DNA from: Vandiemenella viatica
Taxonomy: Eukaryota; Arthropoda; Insecta; Orthoptera; Morabidae
Direction: 5' to 3'
NCBI GenBank assembly: GCA_031002005.1
Contig: CM061920.1
Coordinates: forward strand, 45,672,610 to 45,736,609
DNA length: 64,000 nucleotides
In this document: piece after piece, positions 23,555-34,559 of the stretch
How the letters are laid out: each line of letters starts with the position of its first letter
How positions within the stretch are numbered: the stretch's first letter is position 1
The notes under the pieces: model-generated
What the model saw: only the letters and a program-made list of their open reading frames with translations
Database searches by the model: none
What the model was told of the DNA's origin: nothing
Made by a program: the position numbers and the translations under genes

Positions 23555-24478
23555 GTAGCCGATTCACGTGTGTCGTGCACACCTGTACTATCCAAGGGTA
23601 CCCTACATGACGCGACCCCAGGGCGAAGATCTACGAATCTGCAGCCATGATTATCGCAGAAATGCCGCAGTCTCTGGTTCAGACCCTCGATTCAGCTCTG
23701 AACCAGAGGTCCTCAGTTGGTTCTATTGACAATGCTGCAGATAGTTAACACGGCCGAAATCTTGCGGTCATCAACCACGGAGCTCACCCTATGAGCAAGC
23801 CACCAGAAGGAAGGGAGGATACCCTCCGATCCAAGGCGGCAAGCATCATTTGTGCCGACATGAGCTACAATCTGCAGCTGGCTACACCTTGTCCGTTCAA
23901 TGACATCCGGGATGGCCTGTTCCAAATCTTGGCTCAGACCTCCCGGAATGCACATTGAATGGTCATTGGACTTCATCCCCGACCTATTCTCCAATTCCCT
24001 AAGGGGCTCAATGAAACGCCTAACTTTGGAGCTACCTATAACCAGAATCCTCTTCTGTGGTCACTCAGACCTAGCGGACGGGGGAGTTTGGCAACTCACA
24101 GAATGACGATTGTAGAACTGAATCTGACCCAGACAACACATTAAACCTATCGGACAGTGATACAAGCTTGCCCTCCTGGGATTTAGACTTTTACGACTGC
24201 CCCCGCATGCGGTGTCGACATCCTCAAACCACACGCCAGACACCGTCAGGTGACTGCCGCACAGACTCCAAAGTCTCCGCCTGGACTGCAGGTACGATAT
24301 TTGGTAGGGGAGAACCTGTGAGAACACTAGCTTCATCAGGGTCACGCCTTCCACATCTGCTGCAGTCACCTACAGCAGCTTCCAGCCTTGTAACTTTCGT
24401 TAGCAAAGCTGCAAGCTGAGCGCGAAGATCAGCCACCTCAGTCCGCATCTGCACACAGCAATCACACTCCCTATACAT
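23506..24478 (-). pseudogene. LINE ORF1: coiled coil plus SGNH/esterase domain, broken
   Basis: It starts MYRECDCCVQMRTEVADLRA with a coiled coil (ADLRAQLAALLTKVTRLEAAV), mirroring the intact ORF1 at 52308. The middle (about 24220-23995) is frame-disrupted. The esterase part resumes with CSQLQIVAHVGTNDACRLGS, where GTND is the third SGNH block, and ends with a GVHDTRESA stretch near 23560 and a stop at 23506. In CR1-clade LINEs this domain sits in ORF1 and is thought to aid element RNA or membrane interactions. Stops and frame changes make this copy a pseudogene. Confidence 0.75.
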
Positions 24479-24824
24479 ATTACTTTGAAAATAAAAAATA
24501 CGGAGAAGATGAAAGATGAACTAACCGAGTGATGCAAATGAACTGTTCACAACTTAGTAACAACTGCTAGGCACGACCCCAAATAAAACCTAACTGAGGA
24601 GGAAAATTTAGACCAGACGATGAATACTGCACTAAGTAGTTAATTGGATGTACTGATAAACAGTGTTAACCAACTACTGTACTAAATAAAAGACGAATAA
24701 GCTCTATATACTTTCCTATAGAAAAGAAAATAATTAAAGGTGATCACAATTACAGCACGTTGCTGCAATTCAATTAACGCAAATAAAGCAAAAGCTATCA
24801 CCGCTTTAAATTAAGTAAACAGAT

Positions 24825-25075
24825 GGCGGCACTAGTCACAACGGTTTCTGGAGACCAACTAGCTACTGCTCTGTGACAATAGAAGATATTCAAAGATAAG
24901 ATCTAACTACAACACTTTAAATAAAATATACTGAAATGGCGGTACTTGATTCGACGGTTGATGGAGATCAACTAGCAGCTACTCTGCGATGACAGAAATT
25001 ATTCAAAGATAAAATCTAACTACAACACTTTAAATAAAATACACACAACTGGCGGCACTCATCGGTTGCTGGAGA
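24825..25075 (-). repeat. LINE 5' leader tandem repeats (~120-135 bp unit)
   Basis: On the plus strand ggagaccaactagctactgc, then ggagatcaactagcagctac and ggttgctggagatgg, are separated by ctaactacaacactttaaat, which recurs at about 24905 and 25018. Because the LINE runs on the minus strand these are its 5' leader units, comparable in place to the 123-bp monomers at 51873-52205 but different in sequence. Confidence 0.6.
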
Positions 25076-25107
25076 TGGAGCAAGCACATCAACGCATAGA
25101 TTAAGAT

Positions 25108-25740
25108 TGGTTAAACCTGCAAGGGATGCAGAGAGGGATTCACTTGCGTCTTACAGGCACATTCGGAACTACCCCAACTGATGCACTCATGGTCATTCTT
25201 GGAATATGTCCTTTGGATCTGGAAATAAGAAAGAGGGCAGTGGCTACAAAAAGGAAACTGTCAAGGTTACAGAGATTTTGGGTCAAGTGGCTTCCAAAAA
25301 GATAGAGATTAAAAACTGTAGTTTAAGTGAATGGCAACAGCAGTGGAACAATTCGGAAACAGGAAGGAGAGTATTTGAAATACTTCCTGACAGAGGATGC
25401 TTATGAAGCACTTCAATCCATCCCGAGAGTTGATACATTTCCTCACCAGTCATGGACCTTATGAAACATATCTCTTGAGGATCAATAGGGCAAAGAATTA
25501 TCTATGCATCTGCAGATCTGCAATAACACCTGATCATAAAATGTTTGAATGTGCATTAGTTGATGATCGAATCAAAAGTACAAAGTGAAGCTCACGGGGA
25601 AAAAAACTACTTCAGAAATACTGCAAAACAACCTCCTCTGAGAATAACTGGACAAGCTGGCAGATGTTGTGTCAGATGCAGCTAGGGAGCAGTATCGGCT
25701 TCATCATAGCCAACATCCTGTCAGAATTCAGCAAACCATT
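25108..25740 (+). pseudogene. R1/Jockey-type LINE ORF2 C-terminal fragment
   Basis: It opens with LRLTGTFGTTPTDALMVILG, then ICPLDLEIRKRAVATKR, the conserved stretch after the reverse transcriptase thumb in R1/Jockey-type LINEs. After a frame change it reads EWQQQWNNSETGRRVFEILP and HGPYETYLLRI, then CICRSAITPDHKMFECAL, the C-terminal CCHC zinc motif with Cys, Cys, His and Cys in place. No RT core precedes it, consistent with 5' truncation. It is not part of the LINE immediately upstream, which runs on the opposite strand. Confidence 0.6.
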
Positions 25741-26448
25741 TAAGGAGTGAGTCAAGATACCCAAAATGAACAAAAAATGTTACAAACAACTAACTGAAAT
25801 GATGATGTCAGAAGTGTTACTTTTGAATTTACCAAAGCTTATTCTTCAGTGGATGCCAGCGCTAAACGAACTTAATTTGAAAACTCTTGTTTAGTTCTTT
25901 AGTATTATTGGGTAAAAGTTTTTAGTAACAGGTTATGTTAAGTTACAATGTGTAGTAATAGTAAATTATTTGTATTTATCTTTTAAAATTTTGCTAATTA
26001 TAAAATGTTGTTACAGTGTTAAGAAATAAATAAATAATCAATTGTAGACTCTAGTGAATGAACCATCTGAATTTACAGATAATTAAATAAATAATAAATT
26101 CGCCATTTGTACTATTGGAGTGCTCTCAAACAACAGCAGCCTCTCTGAACTCGGAAAGTTGTAACTAGTCTACGAGTACATATTGGGTATCAGCTGAGTC
26201 TCAAGATAATACCCAGCACTTTTTTTCCCCCCACTAGGGTCTCCTACTTCTACTATCTTCTCCTAATGTGAACCACCACTCACCAGAGTTGACGTTGAAA
26301 TTAGTATGTAATATATTAGTTTCTATTCATTTAGGCCTATATAATATTTTTTGTGTTTTAAATTCATTATATTTATACCAAACAATTATTTGCTGCCAAC
26401 TCATTCTGGATGCCCATATATACTTGGGTTTATGCTTTTCAACCCCTA
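25741..26448. other. AT-rich intronic DNA
   Basis: Possible 3' tail of the preceding LINE up to about 26100, with aataaataaataat-rich sequence; no gene seen. Confidence 0.3.
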
Positions 26449-26860
26449 TACCGAGTGTGGTGGGTGAGTGGTTAACTTACTGGCCTCGCATTCGGGAAGA
26501 CGGTGGTTTGAATCCCCATCCGCGCATCCAGATTTGGGTTTTCCATGGTTTCCCAAGATCACTCCAGGCGAATGCCAGGATGCTTCCTCCAATACACCTC
26601 TCAATTTTTATTTTTACACCACTCCCTGTGACTGGCCAATGGTCTCTGATTCCTGGTTCATGCTGGAGACTGATGTAAGAACTGATGTAAGAACTGGGGC
26701 AATGGAGGTATATGAGGTAGGACATGGTATACATGACATGACCTCTGATGAGCCGGGTTTCACCAGTGATAGTATTGCAATAGTTTGCAGTGGATGTATG
26801 CATACTGCACATTTTGTAACGAGGCCTGTTACAAAAGACTGAACTGATGGTGGGTTATAC
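26449..26860 (+). repeat. tRNA-derived SINE
   Basis: The head looks like a tRNA gene: gtgggtgagtggttaactta (A-box region, about 26460), ctcgcattcgggaaga, and the B-box ggtttgaatcccc at about 26505-26517. The tRNA-unrelated body follows with tttccatggtttcccaagat and runs to about 26860. The head is nearly intact and could still bind TFIIIC. Frames through it only reflect the SINE sequence. Confidence 0.6.
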
Positions 26861-26916
26861 CCAGTAACTATCCTAAATACTTATTCTGGATAGTGGTGAC
26901 AATGAAATTGCTGTTA

Positions 26917-27180
26917 GGCAAAGAAAATAAGGAAGGGCAGGGAAAATAATGATTGGAGGGCCAAACAAACTCACACAAACAAAACACACTATACAACATT
27001 TCAGTTTAGAAACCTTATTCACGGCCTGTCATGTGTCCACACCCCTCCTAGCCAAATGGCCAGGTCCTACAAGCAAGAATAAGGGTTTTTAACCAAAATA
27101 TTGTAAAGTGTGTCAAATTTTTCTTGTTTGTTTGACCGTCCTGCCTTCATTTGTGGTAAGTGACTGGTTATTTTCCATAT
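26917..27180. repeat. Fold-back repeat copy (family F)
   Basis: Arms of about 85 bp are inverses of each other: left ccaaacaaactcacacaaac...cacactatacaacatttcag, right (inverse) gtcaaacaaacaagaaaaat...cacactttacaatattttgg. The outer edges carry gggaaaataatga and ggttattttccatat, the recurrent edge words of this family. Confidence 0.6.
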
Positions 27181-28703
27181 CCATCTTTTTATAAATATTT
27201 AGTTTGAGATACATTTCACATGGATGGGTGCTTATTACCTGTTTTGCAATGAGACATATTTCAAGGGGAGGAACCATCAGTGGTTTATATTCCGTAACTA
27301 GCTGACCCGGCAATGCTTCGCTATTGCTAGACTTGAGTACACATATAGATTAAACGAATGCAATTGAAAGTTTATATTTAGTAAAAATTAGATGTTTATG
27401 TATAAATTTTAATTACTGTTTCATTCAATTTTAAGTTTATTGCAATGGTCTTGGATATGCAATGTTTTTGGTGATTCCAATCAGCAAAAAAAAAAAAATC
27501 TGAGTTTGTTTTGAAGTCATATGCTAAACAGAGAAAAATTGGACGTGTAGATCATCAGTCTTAAGAGGGGTGAAACAGGAGAGCGGGTGTAGTTTTGTAA
27601 ACTAAATATAAACATCATTTTACTTATTTTTTAAGTATATGTGTGCAAACTTCCTTTGACATCACATAAAAACTGTATTCGTGTTTCTTGGTCAGCAATT
27701 GTCCGATTGTAATCTGTCCAGTGTGTTTAACAGGAAATAATGTGAACTTTAATAATGTTGCTATCTACTTTGTCTAATTTCCCCTGCATCTTCGAGATAA
27801 TTCCAAAAAACTGAATGGTTTCAAGTGTAAATTATGCTTAATTAAGGTGATAGGGAAAGTGGTTGGGTTTTGTAAACCATAGATAGACAGCATTTTTCTC
27901 TTTGCTTTAATTTATACTTGTGCAAAGTTCCCTCCACATTGAATAACGTTAGTGTAGGGAACATTGAAAATTAAGAGAGGAGGGAATAAAGTGGAAGAGA
28001 GGTTGGGATTTGGGAACAAAATGTAGACAGTATTTTTCTCCTTGTTTTAAAGTATATGTGTGTGAAGTTCCATCGATATCGAATAAAAACTGTGAGTATG
28101 TATAAAGAACAATGGCAAAAAAAATTAGGGGGAAAGTTAAGGAGAAGAGAGTTTCAGTTCTTGCAATCTAAATATAGACCATATTTTTCTGTCTGTTTTA
28201 TAGTTTGCGTGTGCATCGTTCCATCGATATTGTATAAGAACTGTGGGTATGTATATGAAATATTGACAAAAATTAGGGGGTTGGTGTAAAGGGGTTGGGG
28301 AGCAGTTGGTTGTTTAAAACCAAATGAAAACAGCATTTTCTCCTTGTTTTGAATTATACAAATGAAAAGTTCCATCAAAATCAGATAAAAACTGTGGGTT
28401 TCAATAAAGATCACTGGAAATTAATAGGGGAGGGGTAAAAGGGAAGGAAGTGCGATTGGGCTTTTTTTAAATTATGGGTTGTAAGGGGGAAAAGGGGGCG
28501 GAAAAGTGGAAGCGGGTTTGGGTTTTTGTAAAACTAATGCCTATAGTATTTTTCTATTCTTTTAAAAATATATGTGTACAAAGTTACATCGAACTCAGAT
28601 AAAAAGTGTAAGTTAGTGTAAAAATTAAGGGGTGGGGAGGGGGAGAAGGATTGGATTTTTGTAAAACTGTCGTCTATAGTATTTATCTATTTTTTTTTAA
28701 AGT

Positions 28704-29818
28704 ACTAGTTGGTACCCACGACTTCGTTCGTGTTTGTAAAGAATTTGTATTGACAGCTATCTACATCTAACAACCATAGTACACGATGGGAGACGCAATG
28801 CTATTACCACACACAAATGCCAGTCATCTGCGCTATGTAGTTCAGGCAGCAAAGTAAAATTTACGGACACACATGTCTTTGGATGAAATACGAAAATATC
28901 CTTGATCTACCCCTTTCAACCACCATATCTCCCACACTCCCATAGTTACCGAAATTCGGCCAACGTTGTGGTCGATGGGTGACTCTGTGTTATTACCACA
29001 CACAAACGCCAGTGATCAGTGATAGATAGTTTTCACTGAAAAGTGATACACCATGACTCATGCGTCTTTGGCAGATATATGAAATTGCCGCAGGTCGACC
29101 ACTTTCAACCCCTATATCTCCCACACCCCCATAGCTACCGACATCTAACAACCATAGTGCACGACAGGAGACACGATTCTACTACTACACACAGACATGA
29201 ATGGTCTATGCTACGTAGTTGTGGCAGAAAAGTGACATTTGCGGAGACACATGTCTCTGGTCGAAATACGAAAATATCCTTGATCGGCCACTTTCAACCA
29301 CTATATCTCCCACACTGCAACAGTGACTGAAATTCGGCCGATGTTGTGATCGTAAGGTGACTCTGTGGTACTACCACACACAAATGCCAGTGATCTGCGA
29401 TAGATAGTTTTTGCTGAAAAGTGATACACCATGAAACATGGGTCATTAGCACAAATATGAAATTGCCGCAGTCGACCAGTTTCAACCCCCATATCTCTCA
29501 CACCCCCATAGCAACCGACATCTAACAACCATAGTGCACGACAGGAGACAAGATTTTACTACCACACACAAACACCAATGGTCTATGCTATGTAGTTGTG
29601 ACAGGAAAGAGAAGTATAAGAGGACACAAATGTTTGGTCGAAATATGAAAACACCCTGCATTGGCCAACTTTAATCATCATATCTCCCACATCCCCGCAG
29701 CTGTCGACATTCGGCCAACATTGTGCACTACAGGAAACTCCATGCTACTTCCACACACAAAGACCAGTGATCTGTCTTGGTAGTGGTGGCTGAAAAGTGA
29801 AATATATGAAAACACATG

Positions 29819-29853
<35 letters not shown>

Positions 29854-29918
29854 AACATTGGATAGGATAAAAAACCACCGCTTACCAAAGAAGGGGATTC
29901 CAGCGGCGTTGGTACACG

Positions 29919-29977
<59 letters not shown>

Positions 29978-30124
29978 ACGAACACACAAAGAATAAAATT
30001 TTCGAGCCTGGCTCTTCCTCAGTAGAAGTGAGATGGCTGCACGCAAGCGCTGCTGGCAGCCAATATCCGCTTTTAGCGTCTTTGTTTCCTAACAATTCAT
30101 ATTTATATATATATATATATATAT
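28704..30124 (+). repeat. 187-bp-monomer repeat, copy 2 (nested)
   Basis: It starts ctagttggtacccacgactt and holds five ~189-bp monomers with tatatctcccacac-type words near 28919, 29109, 29298, 29487 and 29677, the same order as copy 1 at 757. It ends in a (TA)n run that is split by the fold-back at 29853. The flanking outer repeat reads aaaagta before it and tgtgtacaaagttcc after it, so the insertion point is clear. Confidence 0.7.
29853..30105. repeat. Fold-back-type repeat with A58 tract, innermost nest level
   Basis: The family-F edge word ggataggataaaaaaccacc is followed by cgcttaccaaag. Next come 58 adenines (29919-29976) and a tail with attttcgagcctggctcttc, matching the order seen in the other family-F copies. 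It sits inside the (TA)n of the 187-bp repeat. The long A run could be an active length-variable tract. Confidence 0.5.
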
Positions 30125-30540
30125 ATAAGATATGTGTACAAAGTTCCATCGAAATTGGATAAAAAGCGTGGGTTTGCGTAAAAATTAAGGGGTGGGAAGG
30201 GGGAGAGGGGTTGCGTTTTTGGAAATTATATGTAGGCAATATTTTTTTCTGTATGTTTTACAGTATGCATATACAAATTTCCATAGAAATTGGATATAAT
30301 CTGTTGGGTTGTTTAAACTATGTGGTGTTATGGGGAAGAGGGTGATGTTTTGGAAATTTAATTTTTTTAGAATCCTTCTCAAATGTGCAATTGGCATCTC
30401 ACCAAAGTTTCACCGTAATTGGATAAATGGTTTAGGAGCGCATAGAGGACAGACAAACAAACAAACAAACTTGATTTGATTTTTATATATAAGATTATCC
30501 CTTATATTACTATAGACTTAGTTAGCCCAATATAGATAAC

Positions 30541-32085
30541 AAAGGATAGGGAAAATGATCCATCACTCACCAAATTTTATTGCTGTGATGAGTGAAGGAC
30601 ATTGTAAGGACAAAGGCCGATACCGGGGTTGTAGTATCACCTTAGTGCCTCAACTAACAGTTTATGTTTATTCAAAGTTCTGTGGAAAGTTCATGAAATA
30701 ATTTAGATTTGACCATGTAGCCATACAGTAACTCAACTAAAATGCTTAAAGGTCGCCACAATATTTGTTAAACCACAAATAGAGAAAAGGTTTACTGTCT
30801 ACTAAAAATCACAAGTCCACTTTACTCGAAAATTTTAAAGTTTATTCAGAGAAATCAAAAGTTCAAAATTAGCATTATACAGTTGAGTAGGCAAATCGAA
30901 CACACTTTTCCAAAAGGTTGCAAGTTGTGGAGAGAAATTTAAACCGACCGACCCCTTTAGTGAATTTATAAGTTCATATTAAAAGTTACTATATAACACG
31001 ACACCACACATGGTCGAAAACAGTTCACTGACCAGCATAGCAAGTTACGACCCGTGACAAAACCGACGTAATGTTACTTCACATATTGTTCCCGAAGTAC
31101 AGACCAGACGAAACCGAAAGTAAGAAAAGACAGACTACATTTGGCTAAGTTCCTATTTTAAACATCACAGATAAAATCATGCGCAGAGTTGCTCGATCAC
31201 TTCCCGGCATAAGAATGAGACAACATGTGCTTACTGCAGGAACTATTATAGCCATGCGCGCGCCTATGACCTTGGCAAATCTTTCTTTAATTATTATCTT
31301 CAAAAGTATACGATAGTTTAATTTGAGATTTTTACCGGAACTTTCTATCATCCAGTTCTATCTATTTTAATTTAATTTACCATTCCAAAAGGTTTCTATC
31401 ATCTTAAAACTGAATTCATCATGTGACCAATCTTGGCGGACTTTCCCGAACTTCCACCCGACAATTAGCAATAATCTATTTTCAAAAACTTGATTACCAG
31501 ACAAATACTAAAACTTTTTATGAAAACCAATATATGTACGAAATCGTCTCAATTAGGGCTATCTACTGATGTAATTTTTAAATTAATATCTCTTTTAATT
31601 AAAAAGCTTATTATTTTCTCTTAATTAAAATTGCTAATTAGACTTCACCAAATTATTTAATTTTATCACCAAAATATCGGGGACAGTGCTGACTATAGCT
31701 GGTGATAAAAGATCAGCTGTTGCTTTACTCGATTTAAAGATATTACAAATCTTAGAATTTCTCCTTTTATGATCGCGTGTTTCAAAACTTTAAAAAAAAG
31801 CGGAATATCTCCTAAGCTAAATGTTTTTCGATATGATAAATACACTTTAAAATGATTTTTATAATGAATTGTTACTGTGGGAAATATTACAGGGAAATTC
31901 CTTAAAGTTGAAAACTGCTCTTCTTGAAATTTCTAAGTCCCGCCTAAGCAAAACTAGAATTTGCTAAAATTTTAAGGTGTTTACAACATACATGGCAAAC
32001 AAAAACAAACCCATATACACTCCTCTCAGCCTTCAGCTTTGGTGAGTGATAAGTCATTTTCCCTTCATTTTGTTATTTAAATTAC
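30541..32085. repeat. Family-F arms flanking an LTR-like and AT-rich core
   Basis: The left edge ggatagggaaaatgatccat and cactcaccaaa are the inverse of the right edge tttggtgagtgataagtcat and tttccctt near 32041. The core starts tgtaaggacaaaggccgata with ccggggttgtagtat (30601), which matches 44901-44935, suggesting an LTR fragment. The rest is AT-rich without genes; a minus-strand frame at 31145-31351 has no motif. Confidence 0.4.
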
Positions 32086-32182
32086 TGTTTCAATTTTGCT
32101 TAGTATCATATATACTTACTCCAAGATAATGAAATTTTTATATGGAAACTAATTATTCCTTGATTCCTTTTTTCCCCTCAAG

Positions 32183-32241
32183 GTTCACTGGAAAGTGCAC
32201 GATTCAGTGGAGCACAAATCTCCACATTTGATGACGATCAG
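32183..32241 (+). CDS. PCM1: PCM1-like host gene, exon 'b'
   Basis: A 59-bp exon lies between the strong acceptor ccttttttcccctcaag and the donor gtaaat. It enters two bases into a codon, which fits the exon at 20550, and leaves in phase 0. It encodes SLESARFSGAQISTFDDDQ, an acidic and Ser-rich piece with no stop in this frame; the other frames contain stops. The next exon is only 128 bp downstream, and the pair stands out as unique sequence in a repeat-filled region. Confidence 0.7.
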
Positions 32242-32369
32242 GTAAATTGTATGTTAGAATTTTCAAGTTATTTCAGAATTCTGAATTTCTTATTTTTATC
32301 TCAGTTCTCATACATCACAGTATTTTTTAAAAAATAATATATTTCTCTGTTCTCTGTTTACTGTTTCAG

Positions 32370-32471
32370 GGAAATTGGAGTATATATAATTGTCTTCCCA
32401 GTATTATGAACAGCCGGGAACCCACAACAGCACGAAACATGGTTGTGGATAGTAAGAGCAATATCACAAAG
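32370..32471 (+). CDS. PCM1: PCM1-like host gene, exon 'c'
   Basis: A 102-bp, phase 0-0 exon is preceded by ctctgtttactgtttcag and followed by gtatta. It encodes GNWSIYNCLPSIMNSREPTT and ends VVDSKSNITK. In the vertebrate protein a short FNFLP-type block lies at the comparable place before the first coiled-coil segment, and YNCLP here may be its counterpart; that is inference from memory. The exon joins in frame both to the exon 128 bp upstream and to the one at 59574, 27 kb downstream, although an intervening undetected exon cannot be excluded. Confidence 0.7.
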
Positions 32472-32894
32472 GTATTAACTAATTCTTTCTAACTTTCATT
32501 AAGTGTTGAATGAGCATGCTTTTTTTTTGTCAGTTATTGTTGAATGATGGAAATGTACATACAGATTTTTGCTCAGTTTTCAGAGATTAGCAACCCCTTA
32601 CCACTCATTTTGAAAATTCTTGCACAAAAATTGTAAATATGGACAAGAAACTCCAAAAAAGCATTGCAACCATAGGATTATACATTTTTGTGTTTCTTTG
32701 TAAAATAAACACTGGAGATAATATTATCACATTCCTTAAATAAATAAAAAAAGTTATCTTCATAAATGAAAATTATTGACTGTATGTTATAGACACATTC
32801 AATCTAACACCTAATCTTATAAAAACCATCCGTAGTTATTCTGGTAAGCCACTTGGCCGTACAACAATTATCTGAAACTAACTATATATCCAAT
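32472..32894. other. Start of 27.1-kb host intron
   Basis: AT-rich intronic DNA after the gtatta donor; nothing recognised. Confidence 0.4.
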
Positions 32895-34520
32895 GCAACT
32901 TTAGGGCAGGTAATAGAGGATATAGGATCACTTTGTACGGACTTCAGTTAGGAAGTCGCCATGATCGGCCACAGTTGAACCACGCTGTGAGGCGGGTAAA
33001 TGTGGTAACAAAAATGCTTCTTGGGAGAGGCATTAGTTCTGTTTTGGGGGTTGTGCCTGTGAAAACCATTCGTAAGTGGGGTCTTACTAGGCATGGTCTA
33101 CACCTAAATAGAATGGGAGAGGGAGTACTTTGAGTTGTTCGCTAAAGCTGTAAGGGAGCCCACTTCCACTTATGGTGGCGTCAGGGCTGTACCGCAGAGA
33201 CAGAAAAACAATTGGTGGAGGGGTATTCATACTGGTTAGCAAAGACTACTACAGTTCTCTAGTGTTCATAGATCATAACCATGAGTTATTAGGAGTTCAT
33301 TTTTGGGGTAATAAAAATATCCAGTGTATTGGCGACTTACTGCAGTGGAAGAATGATTGATTTAGATAAGATTCTTAGAGAAAAACTAAATTCACATTCT
33401 CAGTTCAGAGGCGAGTGTAGAAATTTTATTATTGGAGGGGATTTAAATTTTCCAGGTGTCAACTGGGTAGGAAATACGATAAATAACACAAGGGAACAGA
33501 GATTTGCGAGGGAAGGAGGTTTTTCACAAGTGGTAGAGCAAAATACTAGGGGACCAAACATGTTGGATATCTTTCTAATAAAGCCTGATGAAAATCTCGC
33601 AGGGAGTCAAGTAACTGAAGGAATAAGTGATCACAATGCAGAACTGATGAAAAGAAACTGGTTTGCAGATTGAAGGTATGGCTTTAGGCAAGGATATTCA
33701 TGTAAATCTCAGATGGTACGCTATATGCAAGATGTTTCAGATGATTTGGACAAAGGCAGCAAAGTTCATAGTGTGGCGCTAGATTTTTCTAAGGCATTTG
33801 ACAGAGTGAGCCATAAAATGATTTTAAATAAACTGGAATCAAGGATTGGATGAAAAAGTTACTTGCAGGTTAGATGAATTCTTAAAAGACAGAAAGCAAA
33901 GTGTTAGAATAGGAAATACATTATCAAAAGAGGTGGAAGTAAATATAGGAGTGCCACAAGGTAATGTATTGGGACCGTTGCTGTTCGTAATTCTAATGAA
34001 TGACTGTGTTGATTGCTTAAGGTCAGATTTTTTTGCAGATGATATAATGGTATAAAATAAGATCAAACAGGTTAAGATTGTAAACAGCTGCAGGGTGACC
34101 TGGATACAATATCTAAATGGGTAGGCCAGTATGGAATGAAAATAAATGCCAAGAAAAGTCAGCTTATTAGGTACACAGGTAAAAAATGAAAGGTTAATTA
34201 TGATTGCAAGGTGGGGTCAGAATTGCTTCTTGAAGGCATGAAGTGTAAGTATCTTGGCATAGCGTTTGATAACAAATTCAACTGGGCAGAGTGCAATGGG
34301 CAGGTGGTAGGAAAAGGTTACAAAATCCTTCATTTACTGGAGAAGGTAATTAGAGGATGTACCAGAAAAGTTAGGGAATTGGGTTACAAAACTTTGGTCA
34401 GACTATTGGTTGAATATGGTGGTCCAGTTTGGGACCCACATTTTGGTTATCAGATTATTTATGCAAATTATTGCAGTACTCAGTCAGTAGCCATAGGTCT
34501 GTTAAATCTGTAAATTGTAG
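32895..34520 (+). pseudogene. CR1-like LINE, decayed and internally deleted
   Basis: It begins inside ORF1: KWGLTRHGLHLNRMGEG near 33085 is the Asp/His block of the esterase domain (HGLHLN). Endonuclease pieces follow: RKTIGGGVFILVSK (33195), NFIIGGDLNFPGVNWV (33425), then NMLDIFLIKPDE and GISDHNA (33560-33640). The first part of the RT is missing; coding resumes YGFRQGYSCKSQMVRYMQDV and VALDFSKAFDRVSHKMIL (33680-33835, palm A), GVPQGNVLGPLLFVILMNDC (33950), FFADDIMV (34030, catalytic Asp pair), then KCKYLGIAFDNKFNW and YKTLVRLLVEYGGPVWDP. Frame changes and stops recur. It is a different family from the LINE at 51.9 kb. Confidence 0.75.
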
Positions 34521-34559
34521 ATTGTGTTCCGTGGCTTTTGTTTACATCCGTGTGTAATA

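Larger units (their letters stand above)
21628..25075 (-). mobile_element. CR1/Jockey-like LINE (family E), 3'-truncated
   Basis: This is a minus-strand relative of the LINE at 51.9-56.1 kb. It has a 5' leader with tandem ~135-bp repeats (24825-25075), an esterase-type ORF1 (24478-23506), an overlapping ORF2 with endonuclease, and the start of the reverse transcriptase. It breaks off at about 21628 inside the RT palm, just after the SQYVVVD-type strand. RT blocks B-E and the 3' tail are missing. Losing the 3' end is unusual for a LINE and points to a later deletion. Confidence 0.8.
27298..30497 (+). repeat. Outer interspersed repeat with tandem ~130-bp units, hosting nested insertions
   Basis: It begins taactagctgacccggcaat and ends with a tandem caaacaaacaaac, then tttgatttttatatataaga. 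In between the block tatatgtgtgcaaagttcca, then tcgaataaaaactgtgggt, then aggggaaaagggg-type recurs about every 130-150 bp from 27630 to 28620 and resumes at 30125. The interruption at 28704-30124 is a second repeat, itself interrupted. Start and end words are those of very widespread arthropod repeats of uncertain class. No stable coding frame was found. Confidence 0.6.

Noticed and set aside
29678..30239. Frames with Tyr-Ile and Phe/Lys runs
   Set aside because: They read (TA)n and the A58 tract.
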